From Mesorhizobium sp. (GTDB lineage Bacteria > Pseudomonadota > Alphaproteobacteria > Rhizobiales > Rhizobiaceae): a stretch of DNA of 20,144 bases. Numbering within the stretch: position 1 is the stretch's first letter; each line of letters begins with the position of its first letter. Of this stretch, positions 16,678 through 20,144 are shown piece by piece. The notes under the pieces are model-generated. The model had not been told where the DNA came from. It saw only the letters and a program-made list of their open reading frames with translations, and searched no databases. The stretch spans positions 1 to 20,144 of the forward strand of contig JAEKLU010000255.1 of the NCBI GenBank assembly GCA_019509685.1, given 5' to 3'. Made by a program: the position numbers and the translations under genes.

Positions 16678-16706
16678 TGTATGCGAAACAGGGCTCGGAA
16701 CGTCAA
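16678..16706 (-). promoter_or_regulatory. Likely promoter of hppA
   Basis: On the minus strand TTGACG (16706-16701) and CATACA (16683-16678) are spaced by exactly 17 bases, about 100 bases before the start codon. It gives a leader of roughly 95 bases with a small hairpin. Confidence 0.55.
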
Positions 16707-16814
16707 GATATTGTTCGGTTTTTGCCCGGCTTTCGCCCAAAAGGCTTATGTGCCAGCGCACCTGTCGACCGCCGCCCCTTTACTAGATCGATTGAAATGA
16801 CGCGAGGGAATCAT

Positions 16815-16837
16815 GCCGGCCATGGCGGCCGGCTTTT
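16815..16837. terminator. Hairpin after the betaine transporter operon
   Basis: GCCGGCC (16815-16821) and GGCCGGC (16827-16833) form a 7-bp GC stem with a 5-base loop, followed by TTTT on the plus strand. On the minus strand it lies 58 bases after the yehW stop without a T-run, so its use as the operon terminator is only possible. Confidence 0.4.
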
Positions 16838-16890
16838 CGAGCCTAATCCGCTTCCTGTCCCATGCGGCGCGCGGCAAAGCGCTCGATCGC

Positions 16891-17592
16891 CTAGAATGCG
16901 TCGTAGATCAAGACGGCGAGCGCGGCGACGATCAGGCCGCCCTGCAGGACGAAGGCAAGGTTGTTGGATGTCAGGCCGGCGATGATGACTTCGCCCAGTG
17001 TCTTGGCCGCAACCGTCGAACCGATGGTGGCGGTGGCGAGGCTGATGACCACCGAGAGCCGGATGCCGCCGAGGATAACCGGAGCGCTCAGCGGCAGCTC
17101 GACCTTCACCAGCCTTTGCCAGCCGGTCATGCCGGCGCCGCGCGCCGCTTCCGTGACGTTGCCGGGCAGCGTCGTCAGCGCGGTCAGCGCGTTCTCGAAG
17201 ATCGGCAGCAGGCCGTAAAGGAACAGCGCGATCAGCGTCGGCTCCTCGCCGAAACCGACCGCCGGCACCGCGAGCGCCAGCACCGCCACCGGCGGAAAGG
17301 TCTGGCCGATGTTGACCAGGCTGCGCGACAGCGGCAGGAATTCGACGCCGGCGGGCCTGGTGACGAGGATGGCAAGCGCCACCGCGACGATCGTGGCGCA
17401 GGCTGTCGCAATCGCCACTGTTCCCAGATGCTGCAGGGTCAGGGTCAGCAGGCTGCCGCGATTGTAGATTGCCGGCGCGCCGTTCTCGGTCAGCGGCCGC
17501 AGCAGCGGCTCGAACCACTCCGGTCTGGTGATGAAGACCACCAGCAGCACCAGCAAGGCGAGCCTCAGCAGCGTCGGCAGCCGGGTTTTCAT
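16891..17592 (-). CDS. yehW: Betaine/choline-type ABC transporter permease (YehW-like)
   Basis: A 233-residue inner-membrane permease with about six membrane segments. The EAA coupling motif is intact: NVTEAARGAGMTGWQRLVKVELP (about residues 146-168). The C-terminal part LATATIGSTVAAKTLGEVII is typical of the OpuC/Yeh family. It forms the channel with the partner permease and is driven by the ATPase next to it. The start at 17592 overlaps the ATPase stop as ATGA, so the two are coupled. The open frame upstream of it is a shadow. As the last gene of the operon it seems undamaged, in contrast to the first permease. Confidence 0.9.
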   Translation of the reverse strand: MKTRLPTLLRLALLVLLVVFITRPEWFEPLLRPLTENGAPAIYNRGSLLTLTLQHLGTVAIATACATIVAVALAILVTRPAGVEFLPLSRSLVNIGQTFPPVAVLALAVPAVGFGEEPTLIALFLYGLLPIFENALTALTTLPGNVTEAARGAGMTGWQRLVKVELPLSAPVILGGIRLSVVISLATATIGSTVAAKTLGEVIIAGLTSNNLAFVLQGGLIVAALAVLIYDAF

Positions 17593-18527
17593 TGCGGCCT
17601 CGCCGCGCGCTTCACCAGCCCTTCGACCGTGACGCGGCCGAGCGCCTTGCCGTCGGGGTCCTTCACCGGCAGCGCGGGGCGGCCCGTCCACAAAAGCTCG
17701 GCCAGCGCGTCGCGCTGGCTGATATCGCCGGGGATCGCCTCGCCTTCCGCGCCGCCCGTCTCGACGGCATCGCGCACGCGTCCAAGCGACAACAGCCTGA
17801 ACGGCCGCTCGCTGGCGCCGACCAGCGTCTCAACAAAGTCGCTTGCCGGCTTCGCCAGGATTTCAGCGGGCTTGGCGTATTGCACCAGCTTGCCGGCATC
17901 CATGACGGCGATCTTGTCGCCCATATGGATCGCCTCTTCCATGTCGTGGGTGACGAGGATGATGGTGGTGCCGAAACGCTTCTGGATCTTGAGCAGGTCC
18001 TCTTGCGCCTTGGTGCGGATGATCGGGTCGAGCGCGCCGAAAGGTTCGTCCATGAGGAGCACGTTCGGCTCCGCGGCCAAGGCGCGGGCGACGCCGACGC
18101 GCTGCTGCTGACCGCCGGACAGCTCATGCGGATAGCGCGGGCCATAGGCCTGCGGATCGAGCTGGTAGAGCGTCATCAACTCATCAACGCGCGCCTTGAT
18201 GCGGTCCTTGTCCCAGCCGAGCAACAAAGGCACCGTGGCAATGTTCTGCGCCACGGTCCGGTGCGGAAACAATCCGTGGCCCTGGATGGCGTAGCCGATG
18301 CTGCGGCGCAACTGGTAGCCCGGCACCGAGCGGTTGTCGGCGCCGTCGAGCTTGATCACGCCCAAGGTCGGCTCGACCAGCCGATTGATCATTCTGAGCA
18401 GCGTCGTCTTGCCGGAGCCCGAGGTGCCGACGATGACGGCGATCGTGCGGGGCTCGACGACCATCGACACGTTGTCGACCACGGTCGTGGCGTCATAGCG
18501 CTTGGTGATGCCTTCAATTTCGATCAT
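17589..18527 (-). CDS. yehX: Betaine/choline-type ABC transporter ATP-binding protein (YehX-like)
   Basis: A 312-residue ABC ATPase. Walker A is GTSGSGKTT (34-42), the Q-loop lies in GYAIQGHGLFPH, the signature is LSGGQQQRVGVARALA, Walker B is VLLMDEPFGALD and the H-loop is VTHD. After about residue 235 comes a CBS-like C-terminal extension (LLSLGRVRDAVETGG, then ISQRDALAELLWTGRPALPV), as in the YehX/OpuCA group that imports glycine betaine or choline. Length matches the E. coli protein. It overlaps both neighbours by ATGA, so translation is coupled on each side. All nucleotide-binding residues are present, even though the upstream permease gene is broken. Confidence 0.94.
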   Translation of the reverse strand: MIEIEGITKRYDATTVVDNVSMVVEPRTIAVIVGTSGSGKTTLLRMINRLVEPTLGVIKLDGADNRSVPGYQLRRSIGYAIQGHGLFPHRTVAQNIATVPLLLGWDKDRIKARVDELMTLYQLDPQAYGPRYPHELSGGQQQRVGVARALAAEPNVLLMDEPFGALDPIIRTKAQEDLLKIQKRFGTTIILVTHDMEEAIHMGDKIAVMDAGKLVQYAKPAEILAKPASDFVETLVGASERPFRLLSLGRVRDAVETGGAEGEAIPGDISQRDALAELLWTGRPALPVKDPDGKALGRVTVEGLVKRAARPQ

Positions 18528-19642
18528 GCCGTTTCAACCCTGCGCTTGGTGGCGGTCATCTCGATGACCGCGTCGAGGATGATGGCGGCCGCGAAGGCCA
18601 GGGCCACGGTGGGCAAGGCTCCCAGCAGCACGAGGTCCATCGCCGTCTGGCCGACGCCCTGGAAGACGAAGACGCCGAAGCCGCCGCCGCCGATCAGCGC
18701 CGCGATGGTGGCCAGCCCGATGTTCTGCACCAGGACGATGCGAATGCCGGTGAGGATCACCGGAAAGGCGAGCGGGAACTCGACGCCGAACAGGCGCTGG
18801 CGGTCGGTCATTGGCCGCGCGGGGTACACCCGCAAGCCCGACCACGGTGTTGGCCACCACCGGCAGCAGCGAATAAAGGAACAGCGCGACGAAAGCCGGC
18901 GCGGTTCCGATGCCCCTGATGCCGATCGCAGCGGCGCCGGGAATGTGCATGGCCACCCAGCCGAGCGGTGCGATCAGCAGACCGAACAGCGCGATCGAGG
19001 GGATGGTCTGGATGATGTTGAGAACATTGAGCACCCCTGCCCGCAGCCGCTCGATGCGGTGGCAAAGGATGCCGAGCGGCAGGCCGACGATCACCGCAGC
19101 CGCCAGCGCTTGGAGGCCTCGGCCCAGAAACTGTCGGCGTGACTGGCATATTCCTTGAAGATGGAAAGGCTGTCCAAGCTTCCGGAGACGAGCACCCCGG
19201 CGATAGCCAGCGCGGCCACGACCAGAACGCCGACGCGCGCCAATGGCGAGAGGTTCAGCCGGGTCAGCACATCGGCCAGAAGCAGCGTGAAGGCAAAGAT
19301 CAGCAGCCAGAAACCGGACGCCGGGGCAATGCGGGCGAGAGCGTTGCCGGCAGGCGTCAGAAAACCGCCGGCGATACCGATCAGGAGCGTCAGGGCGACA
19401 AGTGCCACGATGCTTGTGGCAAGCCTGAGGACGAGCGGCGTCTTCAGCAGGGCGATGATAGCGCCGGCAATGAGGATCGCCAGCAGCAGCGCGCCAAGCG
19501 GCGTAGGCAGTGCGTCGAGGATCGAACGCGCTTGTCCTGGCACGATGCGGTTGGCACGGAAGGTGGCGAAAGGCGCGAACAGCGCCGCGTAGGCCACGAT
19601 CACCGCGATGACCACGCCGAGCTTGTCGAAGCGGATGATCAT
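18524..19642 (-). pseudogene. yehY: Broken betaine/choline-type ABC permease (YehY-like)
   Basis: A permease gene read in pieces. Frame A runs 19642-19091, starting MIIRFDKLGVVIAV, with several membrane segments and FKEYASHADSFWAEA before a stop. A shifted frame covers about 19110-18820 (ALAAAVIVGLPLGIL, then NIIQTIPSIALFGLLIAPLG and LFLYSLLPVVANTVVGLAG). The first frame returns at about 18811 (MTDRQRLFGVEFPLAFPVIL) to 18524. Lesion 1 near 19100-19116 is a loss of one base modulo three. Lesion 2 near 18811-18820 joins VP to MTDRQRL with about 23 bases missing, compared with the intact paralogue in this window (PGNVTEAARGAGMTGWQRL). It therefore deletes the EAA coupling loop. Summed length fits the roughly 385-residue YehY. 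Not functional as it stands. Confidence 0.85.
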
Positions 19643-19910
19643 GACGCAAGCCCGTGCAGACTGGCTCGGGCCGAGGCAGTAGCAGTCGTTAAACGATTAC
19701 AGGGTCGGCGCGAAGCGCCCCCCTCTGTCCTGCCGGACATCTCCCCCACAAGGGGGGAGATTGGCAGCTTCGCCGGCAACGCTCGGCTTGCGACGATGAA
19801 GATTGGCCAAGAGCGATGCGACATCCGATCTCCCCCCAAGTGGGGGAGATGGCCGGCAGGCCAGAAGGGGGCGCCTCGCACTGACATCACGTCCCAAGGC
19901 GACGCGTGTG
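19643..19910. other. Intergenic region between binding-protein and permease genes
   Basis: The region of 268 bases contains the palindromic repeat pair (19715-19874) and no gene. The neighbouring genes of this operon otherwise overlap by ATGA, so the insertion separates the binding-protein gene from the permease. No promoter is evident. Confidence 0.6.
19715..19874. repeat. Second inverted pair of the ~47-bp palindromic repeat, intergenic
   Basis: Two units matching those at 595-716: one in reverse orientation at 19715-19761 and one forward at 19828-19874, 66 bases apart. Here the GGGGGCGC ends are outermost and the ATCTCCCC ends face inward, the opposite arrangement to the first pair. Each unit keeps its internal ATCTCCCC / GGGGGAGAT stem and the small central hairpin (GTCCGGCAGGAC or GGCCGGCAGGCC, with compensating changes). 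Confidence 0.9.
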
Positions 19911-20144
19911 CTACTTCAAGAACCCGTTCTTCTTCAAAAAGTCCTCGGCGACCGCCTTGGCAGCCTCGCCACCAAGCTGGACGCGACCGTTGAGTTCCTG
20001 CAGCGTGACGAGGTCGAGCTTGGCGAAGACCGGCTTCAGGAGCGTCTCGATCTCGGGATGCTGCTTCAGCACCTCATCGCGGACGATCGGAGCCGGCTGG
20101 TAGACTGGCTGCACACCTTTGTCGTCGCCGAGCACGACGAGGCC
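19911..20144 (-). CDS. Betaine/choline-type ABC transporter substrate-binding protein, C-terminal part
   Basis: The last 77 residues of a binding protein, running off the right edge; the window ends on a codon boundary (GLVVLGDDKGVQPVY). The C-terminal lobe helices VRDEVLKQHPEIETLL, VTLQELNGRVQLG and GEAAKAVAEDFLKKNGFL match OpuAC/YehZ-type periplasmic proteins that bind glycine betaine, choline or related osmolytes. Order binding protein, permease, ATPase, permease is that of yehZYXW. The signal peptide and the aromatic ligand-cage residues are outside. Ligand is therefore inferred from family only. Confidence 0.88.
   Translation of the reverse strand, partial: GLVVLGDDKGVQPVYQPAPIVRDEVLKQHPEIETLLKPVFAKLDLVTLQELNGRVQLGGEAAKAVAEDFLKKNGFLK

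Larger units (their letters stand above)
16578..16890. other. hppA leader and yehW downstream region (313 bases)
   Basis: No gene is seen here. It holds the hppA ribosome binding site (about 16587-16593) and a leader hairpin GGCCCA (16600-16605) / TGGGCC (16620-16625). It also holds the likely hppA promoter (16678-16706), and the hairpin GCCGGCC (16815-16821) / GGCCGGC (16827-16833) after yehW. That last hairpin has a T-run on the plus strand only, so its role for the minus-strand transporter operon is uncertain. Confidence 0.6.

Noticed and set aside
17592..19142. A 516-codon plus-strand frame opposite the ABC transporter genes
   Set aside because: Same shadow effect. The opposite strand has complete Walker A, signature and Walker B motifs.

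Overview
The window looks like chromosomal DNA of an alphaproteobacterium of the order Rhizobiales, most likely Mesorhizobium or a close relative in the Phyllobacteriaceae. The basis is high GC with strongly GC-biased third codon positions, the conserved block cytochrome bc1 chaperone / DUF177 / plsX / fabH / ihfA / MerR regulator, a K+-insensitive type proton pyrophosphatase, and short palindromic repeats of the kind scattered through rhizobial genomes. The genus is inferred from memory of these families; no search was run. No rRNA, tRNA, CRISPR array, transposase or phage gene was seen.

Layout, left to right. (1) 1-4350, minus strand: a four-gene operon transcribed right to left. An NAD(P)-binding Rossmann plus SAF-domain oxidoreductase comes first, then E1 alpha, E1 beta and a lipoyl E2 of a thiamine-diphosphate 2-oxo acid or acetoin-type dehydrogenase. 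E2 runs off the left edge and carries a palindromic repeat translated in frame in its linker. No E3 is in the window. (2) 4609-5484, minus: a YbaK-type aminoacyl-tRNA deacylase and a small XRE-like helix-turn-helix protein with a clear terminator. (3) 5785-7471: a secreted DUF5666-like protein (plus), a tiny secreted protein that is more than half histidine when mature (plus), a doubtful small ORF, and a DUF883/ElaB-like tail-anchored protein (minus). (4) 7566-11949, minus: the conserved lipid and nucleoid block, from the cytochrome bc1 assembly chaperone and DUF177 through PlsX and FabH (phospholipid and fatty acid initiation) to IHF alpha and a MerR regulator. (5) 12067-14331, plus: a BamE/SmpA lipoprotein, then a two-gene RmlC-like cupin plus family 2 glycosyltransferase module, each unit closed by a strong terminator. 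(6) 14436-16577, minus: hppA, a membrane proton pyrophosphatase with its own promoter. (7) 16891-20144, minus: a YehZYXW-type betaine/choline ABC transporter (binding protein cut by the right edge, permease, ATPase, permease). The first permease gene is broken by two lesions, one of which removes the EAA coupling loop. A second pair of palindromic repeat units lies between the binding-protein gene and the broken permease.

The most noteworthy items are the repeat family, seen in two opposite pair arrangements with one pair inside a coding sequence; the uncharacterised SAF-oxidoreductase/E1/E2 operon; the decayed betaine permease in an otherwise intact transporter operon; and the histidine-rich exported peptide. 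I saw no clearly new defence, mobile or RNA-guided system.
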